From positions 18,331,530-18,395,529 of the forward strand of contig OZ035962.1 of NCBI GenBank assembly GCA_964034945.1: a stretch of DNA of 64,000 nt, written 5' to 3'. The translations under genes were made by a program, and so were the position numbers. Numbering within the stretch: position 1 is the first letter of the stretch; the number at the start of each line of letters is the position of its first letter. Under the pieces are notes generated by a model. That model did no database searches, was not told the DNA's origin, and worked only from the letters and a program-made list of their open reading frames with translations. Source of the DNA: Chrysopilus asiliformis (taxonomy: Eukaryota; Arthropoda; Insecta; Diptera; Rhagionidae). Positions 32,828-43,185 of this stretch are shown here, in pieces.

Positions 32828-33320
32828 TTAAGCCCGGTTTAGACACGGCAAGTAACTCGCGGCAAGTAGACGTAAATACACGAGATTTGAGCTAGTGTGC
32901 GACGCTCGCATATGTGTGAGAATACTTGCCGCTCTCTCGAAAATAATAGAAAGCCATTCTATTTTTGTGGCAAGTAAAAACCAATACAAGAACATGGAAC
33001 CGTGTACACAAGAGGTGGTTTTATGTGTGTGTGACTCAGTTCATTTTATATTTGCTGCTTTGCCAGAAAACGTCGTAACATTTTAAGGAAAAAACGACAT
33101 GGATATAAAAAACTCGTCGGCAACAAACAGTTTTAGTTCAAAATTCGCAAATTTTTCTACAAAAAAGAGTCGTAATATTTTTTCTCACAAAATTTTAGGT
33201 TATGTTTTCCTTCGGCTTTCATTCTACTTTAAATGATTTACTTGAAACGTGTAAACGAAGCAAACTACTTGCCTCTCTTTACTTGCCGCGAGTTACTTGA
33301 AGTGTATAAACCTGGCTTTA
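32828..33320. mobile_element. TIR element with AGCCC termini and TTA duplication
   Basis: The 487-bp element (32831-33317) starts AGCCCGGTTTAGACACGGC and ends with the complement of AGCCAGGTTTATACACTTC. TTA lies outside both ends. Subterminal CGGCAAGTA / TACTTGCCG motifs occur in both halves, and AAGTAACTCGCGGCAAGTA is shared by the two termini. TTAA at both ends would also be consistent, but the related element at 62136-62287 is flanked by TAA, favouring a 3-bp TWA site as in PIF/Harbinger. A 63-residue frame inside is not recognised. Confidence 0.75.
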
Positions 33321-33321
33321 A

Positions 33322-33475
33322 TGAGCTTCGGCCTCGGCCCCTTCGGACAAGCTTCGGCTCGCTTCGGCCAAGCTTTGGTCAAGCTTCGGCCAAGCTCCGG
33401 CTACCTTCGACACAGTTTCGGACAATCTTCGGCGAAAATTAGGTCGAAGGTTTGGCCGAAGCCGAAGATGCAAGT
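33322..33475 (+). repeat. Imperfect tandem CTTCGGCC-rich array
   Basis: Repeats of an 11-12-bp GCTTCGGCCAA-like unit run from 33327 to about 33460, beginning immediately beside the TIR element. They are the reverse complement of the GGCCGAAG-rich array at 34105-34720. The array gives the open frames seen here, which are not genes. Confidence 0.7.
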
Positions 33476-34104
33476 GAACTGTCAAATATCAATGTAATAA
33501 AAATAAAAATTTGGCGTATTTTTTTTTTCTAAAACTCAAGTTTCCCAAAAATTTGGATCTCAAAATATTTTCAAATATTTGGCCGGAAAATTTTTCACGG
33601 TAAGATTTCGTCTCGATTAAAATGACAATACAGTACAGACAGATTTTTTTCCAATAAATTAGAAATGCCTTGGAAAATGCTGTCTCCACGAGACATTTTT
33701 TTGGCGAAATTTATGATATCTAAAAAAATAGAGAAATTCCAGAAAAATAGAGGAAATCTACTTCCTAATAAGTTTTACACATTAATTTTTTCGTAAGATG
33801 GTGAAAGTTGTATTGCAATTGAATTTCTTAATTTTCCAAAACAGCTGGTTTCAAAAATTTCTAAAAGTGTGTTGTAGGAAAGCCATTAAAGTACAAGTTT
33901 TCCGTCTCCATTTTATTAATTATGACAATTTTTAAGATATCAAAATGTTAACAAAATTTTCTTTTATTATTGATGGGAATTGTTTGTGCTTCAGTTTTGT
34001 AAATTTTCAATTATTTCTATTTTTTTTAACCACAAAAAAATTATTTTAAAAGGACCGCAATTGCTTTTCTTCACGGTAAACATTCATCTCAGCTTTTATG
34101 CAAA
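33476..34104. other. Spacer between opposed CTTCGG and CCGAAG arrays
   Basis: AT-rich, no gene recognised. Its position between inverted arrays suggests it may be the interior of one element. Confidence 0.4.
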
Positions 34105-34725
34105 TTTTCACCTTCGGTTTCGGCTTCAGCCGAAGGTTAAGAAAAATGCCCAACAATAAGAAAAAGGCCGAAGCTTAAGAAAAAGACCGAAAGTTAAGAA
34201 AAGACCGAAAGTTAAGAAAAAGTCCGAAGTTTGAGAAAAAGGCCGAATGTTAAGAAAAAGCCTGAAGTTTAAGAAAAAGACCGAAGTTTAAGAAAAAAGT
34301 CGAAGTTTAAGAAAAAGACCGAAAGTTAAGAAAAAGTCTGAAGTTTAAGAAAAAAGGCTGAAGGTTAAGAAAAAGCCTGAAGTTTGAGGAAAATGCCGAA
34401 GGTTAAGAAGAAGGACGAAGGTTAAGAAAAACGACAAAGTTTAAGAAAAAGACCGAACATAAAGAAAAAGGCCGAAGTTTAAGAAAAGGCCGAAGTTTAA
34501 GAAAAGGCTGAAGTTTCGAAGAAAAGGCCGAACGTTGAGAAAAGACCGAAGTTTAAGAAAAAGGTCGAAGTTTCGAAGAAAAGGCCGAACGTTGAGTAAG
34601 GACCGAAGGTTAAGAAAAAGGACGAAGTTTAAGAAAAAGGTCGAAGTTTAAGAAAAAGGCCGAAATTTAAGAAGAAATCGGAAGTTTAAGGAAAAGGCCG
34701 AAGTTTAAGAAAAATACCAAAAACG
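34105..34725 (+). repeat. ~19-bp minisatellite (GGCCGAAGTTTAAGAAAAA)n
   Basis: About 600 bp, roughly 30 units of 17-21 bp, with core CCGAAG followed by TTTAAGAAAAA. Variation is mainly G/A changes in the core (GACCGAA, GGCTGAA) and in A-run length. TTTCGGCTTCAGCCGAAGG at its left edge is a small palindrome joining both orientations of the core. Confidence 0.85.
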
Positions 34726-37000
34726 TCAGTCTACTCAGTCATGATTCGGAAGGACTTCATAAAAGAATACACTATTGTGAATTTCGCTAAACCCTAGACA
34801 AGCAATTCAAGACACAAATTATCTCTAAGATTCCACCCATACTTTGATAAACTCCGAAAACGAGAACAGTTTTCCCAGTCGAGGACTTCTGCTAGTCTCG
34901 CTTAGATGGCACCACCAACGAACCGTTTCGCATTTGAAAAACATAATAAAAAAATTGGGCGGAGTTGTCGCTTTCCCATCGTCACTGTGAAAAGCGATAG
35001 GATGTGGCCAACAAGTCGCTGGCTGCTACTTAGAAAAGTGTCAGGGCGTTGACAACGCGATTGTTGGCCATGAGCGCCCCGCAGAAATGCATCGAAGCAG
35101 CGACCAAGAGTACATCCGAGGCTGCAGCCAAAACCCATTATCACCAATTTTATTTTCATCGTCATTGCCGGCTTTTTTGTTGCTGTTGTTGTTGTTGTTG
35201 TAGGATTTTCCCTTTCACTTGTAGCTGCTATACATATTCCTGCCATCATACGGTTCTCTGGGCGATTGTCTGATAGTCAGGAACCCTTGATTGTTGTTGC
35301 CCATACGTTAGAGATGACGGAGTTCAGTTTCCATCGAGTGTCGTGCCGTGTTTCACTCCTGCTCTCACCAATTTTCCTTAAGAATTTCTTCTCAAGCCGA
35401 ACATTGAATCTATGAAGCGTTAAAGTGCAGCTAAAAACTGACTTCTTACCGTGGAAGGCATAATTTCAAACAGTGCGCCAAATTCTATACTCGTATGGGA
35501 GTATTTTGCAAGCATTCATCGAACATAGCGTATGCATTTTTTCAAAACGACGTCGCGACTGAAGACTTTTGTGTGTGAAGTGCAATCAAAGACCGAAACG
35601 ATTTTTCCGCTTTTTCTGTAATTGTAAAATGCATAAATGGGGAGAGCAGCAGCAGTAGCAGAAAAAAAATGGCAAGTAAGGAAACGGTGCAGAAAAAAGA
35701 ATAATTGAAAATGGGAAAATGTTGAAAAATAGCACGAAATGAGGGAAAAAAATCGAAATATGGTTGGCTGACAGAAGCATTTGGCACATCACGCCGCAAT
35801 GGGCAAGTATACGAGTCTTTTGCCCAAAAAGGGGTGGTTATGGTGGTGGTAACGGTTGGATCGGCCGCATCATGTCGCGATGATTGTACAATGGCAGCCC
35901 AAGAATACACAGCACACACAAGCTAAGAATTACCCGACGTGGTGGTTTTTTTTTCTTGTTTTTATGTTTTGGAGGGTGACAAGGACGCCGAGACGTGATG
36001 TTCACCGTAGAAGATTGACGCGCAGGCGTCACAAATAGGCGGAGTATTTTTTGTTTTTGAATTAATGAATAAATGTTGGGAAAAAATCCACAAAAAAAAA
36101 TCGTAGCATTAAAAGGAAAACATGGCCAAAGTTGCGATCATGGGATAAAAAAATGTGCAAGCCGGGAAAAAAATGCTCTCTTTCATGCAGGAGGGTTATT
36201 CTTTTTCACTCAGTTAAACAGGAACTAGTTGCCTTGGCCACCCCAATACATTCACCCACCTCAAGGTTTCGAACCAACGGTTTTGATGGTTGCCACCGTG
36301 TGTGGATCTACTGCTGTTCGTGAGTCTTCAATAACTTTGGAACGTCGCTAACAGGACGAAGTTTTGTTTGTATTGTCGCTGATATCCTAGACGCCTGGCG
36401 TCGTCGTCGTGATGGTGTCTAACTCGGCAAGGAATCGTCGGCGAGAATCTTCGGCACGGGTTTCAGTTGTGTGGAATCTATAATGTGGTCGTCGTCAATT
36501 TTCCGATTATGTGTGGGTATCGTTGAGGTGATGGCCGGAAGCGTCGAGGCCTTGGATTCTATATCGAATCTAATGGTAGCCTAGCCGGTCTTTTACTTTG
36601 AAAACATTTTTTTGGTGGTGTCCTTAGACGTTCAGTTCTTTTCACTTGTTTTTTCATTTTGCTGTCGTGTTTTTCTTTCTTTTTTCCACATTTTTTCCCG
36701 TCTTCGTGCTCGGGCACTTGATAATTTTTCCTAGTGTGCGCGAGTTCATAGGAAAAAGGAACGAAAATGCCGAAGAAACAAGAGTTGCCCTATTGTGCTT
36801 GGATCATTTCGGATTTTAGTCTCAGTATGTCGGATGACGACCAAGAAGGATAATAGCTCTGGACTGACTACAAAAAATTCGGTCTAGTCGTGTTGAAGTT
36901 ATGTTTTTTTTTCACAAATATTACCTTCGCTTGCATCAGGTGCTATCAACGTTTTCATCATGTGTGAATGAATTTCATTGAAAGTTTTAATTGAAAAGTG
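34726..37000. other. Repeat-poor DNA, possible gene-flanking or 5' UTR sequence
   Basis: Higher GC than the surroundings, nearly free of TIR elements, with a (TTG)n tract at 35178-35200 and stretches rich in GTCGTCG (36396-36500). These traits are common in fly 5' untranslated regions and enhancers. Inr-like TCAGTT occurs at 35328 and 36628 without a downstream element at the expected distance. Frames at 34902-35249 (-) and 35542-35919 (-) are low-complexity and unrecognised. No exon can be defined. Confidence 0.3.
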
Positions 37001-38431
37001 AATCTGGCTGTGAGAACAATTCAATAAAATTTATTTATGAATTTAAGACCCTCTGCTGATTTTTAAATCAAGAAACCTAAATTTTAAGTGCAAGTGCAAA
37101 ATTTTCTGATAATGTGTAATTGAAAAAGAAATATTATGTACAATCAACGGGATTTGATGACATATTATACAGTTTTAAACGTGAGAAAATAATATCTACA
37201 TATTTTTAAACAAGTCCAATGTAATAAAAAGTGTTGGTTTTTTTTTTTGGTGTATGCCTTTCGGATATGGTAAATTAACAACTTTCAATTGAATTATTGA
37301 AACCTTATAATTTTTTTGCGCCCCTATCCTGATTTATGTATTTAACTGTTACGCCCCACAAATATAGCTTTCACTTGACTGCTGTGTCTGCTTGCCAGGA
37401 AGGAACGATTCCGACAGACAACGAAAAAAAAACATTCCTCAGGGAAACATCTTAAAGATATCAGCCAGCTGGCTAATAAAGTCTGTCCAGATAGAGTAAT
37501 CCATGGAGGGTTTAGCTTCTTATACTCGGGAATTATTCGTGATTTCGTTGACCCATTTAACGTGGCTGTACAGACTTTGATTGCGCTCAACATGATTGTT
37601 GTAGATCAGGTCATTTTTGTTGTTGTTGTTGCTTTATTTGATGCAGACAAGGTACCAGACGAAAAGTGTGAAACAAAAAACAACAAAAGGAACCCTTCTT
37701 ATAACGTAACAAAAAATCATAAGAATTTAAAACCAGATTATATTCCACATTTCAACGCTGTTGTGGTATCAGATTGAGTTCACCTATACAGAGAAATTTT
37801 TTTTAACTTGATTGGGAGATTGATATCGGGTTTTTATGTTCTCAACATTTTCTTTACTTTGTTGTCTCAAAAACCTCAAATCTTATACATTGTTTCCAGA
37901 AATTGTTTCTATATAAATGTCAACACTTTTATATAATAACCGTCTTATGAAATTCGTAAGTTTCGAGCATAATTTCCTAATCCAAATTATGAGGTTTTCA
38001 AATTGATGTTCAATCTATGTAGTATTTTTTACTAAAATATTTGTGGTTTTTGTGAAAATTTCGGTCTATTCAATATATATTTTCTTGATTTTTATAAACA
38101 TTGATGGTTTAGTGAAAATGTCAATTGCAACTATCAACTTCCGGCTCTGCCGGCGACGATTGAATAATCAAATAAAAATGGTAATAAAAATGGTGAAAAA
38201 CAAGACAATTTTTAAATTTTTTTTTTAACGATTTGTTAAAACTTTAAAACCACGAAATCTGGAACTTACGTAGTAAAAATCTACAGATTTTCTTATCTTT
38301 GCAATCGTAGATTTCAAAAAAGAAAACATAAATAAAAGAAATCTATGAAAAAACGTTTATCTGGCGGTTAGTTTAAAATCTGCTATTTCTAGCTTTTCAT
38401 GTTTAGCACTAAAATTAATATTTTTATCTGC
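37001..38431. other. Non-coding DNA, no recognised feature
   Basis: AT-rich sequence with a short (TTG)n run at 37617-37630. The frames at 37342-37593 (-) and 37562-37777 (+) overlap on opposite strands and are unrecognised. Confidence 0.4.
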
Positions 38432-38923
38432 TCCTTAAGTGCAGGCGCGCACCTTAAGCGCTGGCGAGCATGGAGAACGGTGTCGAAGAGGCAATTTGAG
38501 TTTTTGAAACACTCTTAACACGTTCGTGACATCGTGTACCACTGGTGGTATACATGTACAGTTTTTTAAAACCGCGCGAGTAAATAGTGCGGTAGTTTTT
38601 TTGTGGAAGTAATATAGAAACACCCACCGTGTACCACCGATGGCGCACAACCGCCAGAAAACAAATCGCTAGTGTACCACCCGTGGTACACGATGTCCAA
38701 ATGTAAAAAAAGTTGAAAAAGAAAATGTCACGAACGTGTTAAACTAATATTTCAGCCTGCATCGAAGTAGATTTAGATATAAATAAGCAAGTAGTAAATA
38801 ATTAAGTCAAAATACACTTCGTTGCCAGCTTTCACATTGGTTTGAACGCGTTTTAAAAACTAAAATTGCCACTTTAGAACCATTCCACATGCTTGACAAC
38901 GCGGTGCGCGCCTGCACTAAGGG
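38432..38923. mobile_element. Outer TIR element with GTGCAGGCGCGCACC termini, split by a TTAA element
   Basis: The left end CCTTAAGTGCAGGCGCGCAC (38433) is the inverse of the right end (38903-38923), with one extra base. No certain target duplication is seen. The 228-bp P3 element lies inside, so the outer element is older. It has no coding sequence. Confidence 0.65.
38515..38742. mobile_element. piggyBac-like MITE family P3 with 18-bp perfect TTAA-containing TIR
   Basis: TTAACACGTTCGTGACAT (38515-38532) is exactly complementary to the right end (38725-38742). The 228-bp interior has three GTGTACCAC-type motifs, near 38535, 38629 and 38673; the first and third form an inverted pair with CGTGTACCAC and GTGGTACACG. 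TTAA at both ends is consistent with piggyBac-type insertion. It is inserted within the element at 38432-38923. Confidence 0.85.
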
Positions 38924-38960
38924 ACCGCGAAAATTAAAAAAAAAACGGGTCAAGCAAATC

Positions 38961-39295
38961 TTAGGTTTCGTTTACATTTGACACTTGATTCCGTGAATTT
39001 TATTATGCGGCACTAAATTCACGTTTCACAACCATTTATACCACGACACAAAATCCCGAGGTTTATTCCTGAAAGACGCCCGAACTCGAACTTTTTCATA
39101 TAAAACCGCCGAAATAATTACAAATGACAACTTTTGCCAAGTTAATTCATTCTGCGATAGATAAATAAAATTCGCGGGATAAATTTTGAAAAAAATTCGC
39201 GAAGAAATTCAAGAAAAAATCGCAAATGTGAACGGGGCCGCAAGTGTAAAAATCGCAAGTGTGAATGTGGAACCTTTGTTAGGGGTTTCTGGGGC
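38961..39295. mobile_element. TIR-like element of the GTTTACATTTGACACTT family
   Basis: The left end TTCGTTTACATTTGACACTT and following CCGTGAATTTTATT block recur in reverse at 48595-48660, 51262-51330 and 55935-56000. The right side, reversed, begins near CACTTGCGATTTTTACACTT and GGCCCCGTTCACATTTGCG, which matches 55525-55545. So the family has left and right ends of the general form TTCACA/TTTACA-nTTG. Boundaries and duplications are not established. Confidence 0.5.
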
Positions 39296-39329
39296 CTAAA
39301 TTTAAAAAATATATCAGTTGTGATCAAAA

Positions 39330-40090
39330 CTAAATTTTCATCTGAAAAAATTTAGTTTCGGAAAAAAAATGTGAAAAAAATATTTCTTTAAATATTTCGA
39401 GAACCGTTAAAGTTACGTTAAAATCGTTAAAAGAAAAAAATGCAGGAAATTTTATTTTCTTCAATTTTCGTATACGCACTTTTATCAAAAACGCATAGTT
39501 TCCGAGAAATTTTCAAAAAACTATAATTTTTTTAAATATCTTGGGAACCATTCGAGATACGAAAAAACGGTTAAAGCAAAAAATGTAGAAAATTTTATTT
39601 CCTTTAAATTTGGTTACATAAATTTTTCCCTACAAGCGCATAAATTTCGAGAAATTTTCAAAAAACTGTATTTAAAAAAAAATGTTTGGGAGGTACCCGT
39701 CATATAAATCGTCATTTTTCCAAAAGTTGATAGAAAACTATTATTTTTGTAACACTTTTTTGCAAAAAATTTCAAGTCGCTATCGTTCTCGAGTTATTTC
39801 GAAGATACGTAAAACGGACAGACGGACCGACAGACAGACTGAGAGACAGACCGCCAGACAGACCGCCAGACAGGCCAAAACACAGACCGACAGACAGACT
39901 GACAGACAGACTGACAGACAGACCGGCAGAGAGGTCGACAGACAGACAGACAGACAGATAGACAGACAGACTGACAGACAGATAGACAGACAGACAGACT
40001 AACAGACAGACCGACAGACCGACAGACCGACAGACCGACAGACCGACAGACCGACAGATACACCGACAGACAGACTCACGGACATCGTCA
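39330..40090 (+). mobile_element. Helentron-like element with 270-bp (GACR)n microsatellite
   Basis: Two diverged tandem blocks of about 150 bp (39390-39540 and 39545-39680; each with GAGAAATTTTCAAAAAACT) precede a TCGAGTTATTTCGAAGATACG segment and a long (GACA/GACC)n tract at 39814-40083. This is the longest tetranucleotide array in the window. Its direction and lack of a terminal hairpin leave the class tentative. Frames across it are repeat translations. Confidence 0.55.
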
Positions 40091-40760
40091 TAATTTAGCT
40101 TGAAATGGATTTCGTACTGGTCAGAAAATCTTCTATTTGCCACCGTTCTTGTGTCGGATTACAATACTTTCCCTCTATAAAAGAGGAATATAAAAATGGG
40201 TAAAAGATTTAAAAAATAGACGGTATTTTCTTTTCCCGTCCGAAAACAATTTGCTGACTTTTCCGAAAATGGAAAACTTTATAACTTATTTGGTTTTATA
40301 TGACATTACATAAGTTTTCCATGCATTAAATTTGAAAAAAGTACTTTTTTCCGTATTTTCCGAATATTTGCATAAATCGAGCATTGCGTAAACCGGACTT
40401 TACCTGTAATATATTTTGACGTCTGTATTTTCTGCAATTTTGAAACTATACTTGAATGTCCGTAAGCGATCTATATTGCAGTCGAATGGTAACAAAACCT
40501 TACAAATGTTGAAATTCATCCATGATTAGTAATTAATTTGAAACCAAGGCCCGATTCGGATGTAGTGCCACAGAGAAAAATAAAAAAAAATAGCGAATAT
40601 TTTTACTCAAACATTTAATTTGTTTGATGCTCTTTTTGTCGCAATGTAAACGCACGGCCAACATGACTTTGGTGTCAAGATAAAAACGTTCGTCAGATAT
40701 AAACGGCGGTTTTTTTTCTATTTTTCACAGCTAATAAATTAAAATGTTCTTTGTTTCTGT
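40091..40760. other. AT-rich non-coding DNA
   Basis: No TIR or gene recognised. Confidence 0.4.
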
Positions 40761-40761
40761 A

Positions 40762-40842
40762 TTTCTTAAAAATGTTTCTCTATTTCCTAAAAATGTTTCT
40801 CTATTTCTTAAAAATGTTTCTCTATTTCTTAAAAATGCTAAA
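40762..40842 (+). repeat. 21-bp tandem repeat, ~4 copies
   Basis: Unit AAAAATGTTTCTCTATTTCTT, nearly identical between copies. Being a multiple of three it keeps a frame open with a MFLYFLK heptad; this is a by-product of period, with no other coding evidence. Confidence 0.85.
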
Positions 40843-41149
40843 GAATGTCGCCATGAAAACCGTTTGGAATATCATTTCAGAAATTTTCAGCGCACTTAGA
40901 AAAAATACATTAAACCTCTGTATCAGACCATCCACATCCAAACATATTACTTTTTTGAGAATTTACCGAAAATATTGAATCACATAAAAAAGTTTTTTTT
41001 TTGGCGTAATAAAAAATTAAAATTTTTGTGACAATTTTTTGTGACATTTAATTTCGGACTAAAAAAATTTGGGCAAGCAATTCTGTCAATAGTAGTTTTC
41101 TAGGTGATATTTTTTGTTAAAAAAATGTGCAAAAGTATATCCTAATTGT
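40843..41149. other. AT-rich non-coding DNA
   Basis: No feature recognised. Confidence 0.4.
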
Positions 41150-41690
41150 ATGTTTGTATGTAAATTTTTTCTCGAAAACGGCTCTATAGATTTTGATGAA
41201 ATTTAGTAACTTATAGTTTCCGGAGACAAAAATCCGATTGCGCTAGGTGCCATTTCCGGGAAAGTTCGTGAAGCTTCTGCGAGGATAGCGCGAATATTTT
41301 TGTTCCTTTTTTTACTCGGAAAAATTTACATTAAGGTGTTTTTTAAGGTCGCTAGTCCTGAATCTGATGTTGCAATTTTAAAATTCGAAACGAAAGGTCC
41401 TGTGGTGATAACAAAATTATCCTCCTTTCTTTTTTGCTTCACAAAATTAGCAGAGGGGGTTTTTTTGGATCTAGGATTTCAAGCATTAGGAAAGGTAATG
41501 TAAAGATAATGTGAATCTCCTGTTTTCTCCTTTTTGCAAAAAAAAGAAACTAAAAAAAAAAACAAAAAAACAAAAAAACAAAAAAAAAACAACAGAAGGA
41601 GGGTTTTGTGATTGTCGAGTTTGGCTCGGTTTTCGGGTACTGGATTAAAATCAGTAGATAGCAGTGGCAAAGCGTCATCGTAGACAGCAT
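41150..41690 (+). mobile_element. Helentron-like interior with array-type blocks
   Basis: CTCGAAAACGGCTCTATAGA and TTTTGATGAAATTTAGTAAC are followed by blocks related to the 340-1290 array (AAATTCGAAACGAAAGGTCC at 41382). An A-rich tract lies at 41537-41592. No GTCT tract or termini are present. Confidence 0.5.
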
Positions 41691-42437
41691 AGGTAGAACT
41701 TAGTAGGTAGAACGGAACAGAAATTATTAAAAATGTGATAATAGTAATATTTATTGCTACTACGGAAAAAAATCGTACTTTTTAGGGTGTAAATATTATT
41801 CCTTGACCATCGCTCGTCTATGCTGTCTACCGTAGCGCTTCGCCACTGGTAAATCCTTTCCGCGAAGGTAATGGAGGTAGTGATAATGTTGTTTTACCCA
41901 ATATGTTTGTTCACCAACATAATTATAAAAAAAATGTAAAATTAAGAAAAAATTTACATTTTTCGATATTTTTAACATTTGAAAAACTGCCAAAACTTTT
42001 TTTTTATATCAATACCGTTATTGAAAATTTAAAGCCTTGTCGCAAAAAAAAAAAACAAAAAAAAAGAACAATTTCAAAGTTTTTTGATTTAACATAGATT
42101 GTATATTATTGTTATGTCTTCAACTTTTGATCGGTTGCAACACCTTACAAATGTTGCAGTCCTTTCCATGGTTCGATACCATTAACCTTTGGACTGTAAC
42201 CGCACACAATTAGCAGATTCCAAATATTTAACACAAAAACCTGTGATTTTAATGAAGAAATGCCGGTAGTCAAAAGTTCAAAAATTCTAGCTCGTGATTT
42301 AGCACTACAAGAATATAAAAAAAACAAATGTGTTAAGGCCCGAAAAATCTATTGTAAAAGTTAAGGTGAAAACCCGCTTCACACTACAGGTTAATCGCTT
42401 TCAGACTGAATAAAATGGTAGCGGATGCTTTTTTTTT
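41691..42437. other. AT-rich non-coding DNA
   Basis: A 20-bp motif near 41803-41850 (TGACCATCGCTCGTCTATGC, TACCGTAGCGCTTCGCCACT) partly mirrors 41665-41690 (GGCAAAGCGTCATCGTAGAC), suggesting a small diverged inverted pair. No gene. Confidence 0.35.
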
Positions 42438-42507
42438 AGAGCTTAGGGGAAGACCCTTTAATGCCGAAGTACAGCTCAGGATGGTCGGAAGAACGAAAGG
42501 AGATTTT
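42438..42507 (-). repeat. Dispersed ~120-bp repeat (copy 3, partial)
   Basis: GAGCTTAGGGGAAGACCC through CAGCTCAGGATGG and AAGAACGAAAGGAGAT, reverse orientation, then divergence. Only the A-run side of the unit remains. Confidence 0.65.
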
Positions 42508-42950
42508 AGCTTGCTACCAAAAATTAGTAATTTCGAAAGCCCAAGTGGCTCGAGTTTTTCGAATCTCGAAGATCAGTCCTCTGTGAAAAGATTTTTAGTT
42601 TTCAGTTTCTAAAAAAAACAGTCCTTAAATTTTCGACCCTTAAAAAAATTGACATAGGTTTTATTTTTAGGGGACCTTTTTATCATAAGCGGCGGGTTAA
42701 AAATTTTTAGCCACTGATGAATCTTGTAAAAGCCAAAAAAGCACCCGGTTTTTTGTGTGGCGATAATTGAACTAGTTCAGATTGGTATAACTTCAATTTT
42801 GTAAAATTTACCCAGATTAAAATTTCGGTGCCATGAGTAACCGATTTTGGAGGTGCAAATGTTTTTAACAACAAATATTAATATCAAACTTCATGCTAAT
42901 CGTAGACGTTTTCAGTAAACGATGTAGACGTTTTCAGATAGATAAATAAA

Positions 42951-43185
42951 ACTCCAGATTTTCAGGAAAATCTTCATTTTTTTTCATTTCCTTGTCACTT
43001 GTTTTTTAAAATTTTCTTAAGCAAGGATTTTTTCTTGTCATTGCCTGGAAAAAGTAAATAAACATCCGGATTTTAAGGAAAATCTTCAATTTTTTTCATT
43101 CTATTTCCATGTTAATTAATTTTCTTATTTCCTTTAAGAAGGATTTTTTCTTGTCATTGCCTAAAATCGGTTGCCCATTTATAGC
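42951..43185 (+). repeat. Tandem duplication of ~120 bp
   Basis: Two adjacent segments share GATTTTCAGGAAAATCTTCA / GATTTTAAGGAAAATCTTCA starts and AAGGATTTTTTCTTGTCATT ends. Moderate divergence indicates an old duplication. Confidence 0.65.

Noticed and set aside
35328..35333. Core promoter at an Inr-like TCAGTT (also 36628)
   Set aside because: No downstream promoter element at the expected spacing and no convincing TATA box; the hexamer is too common.
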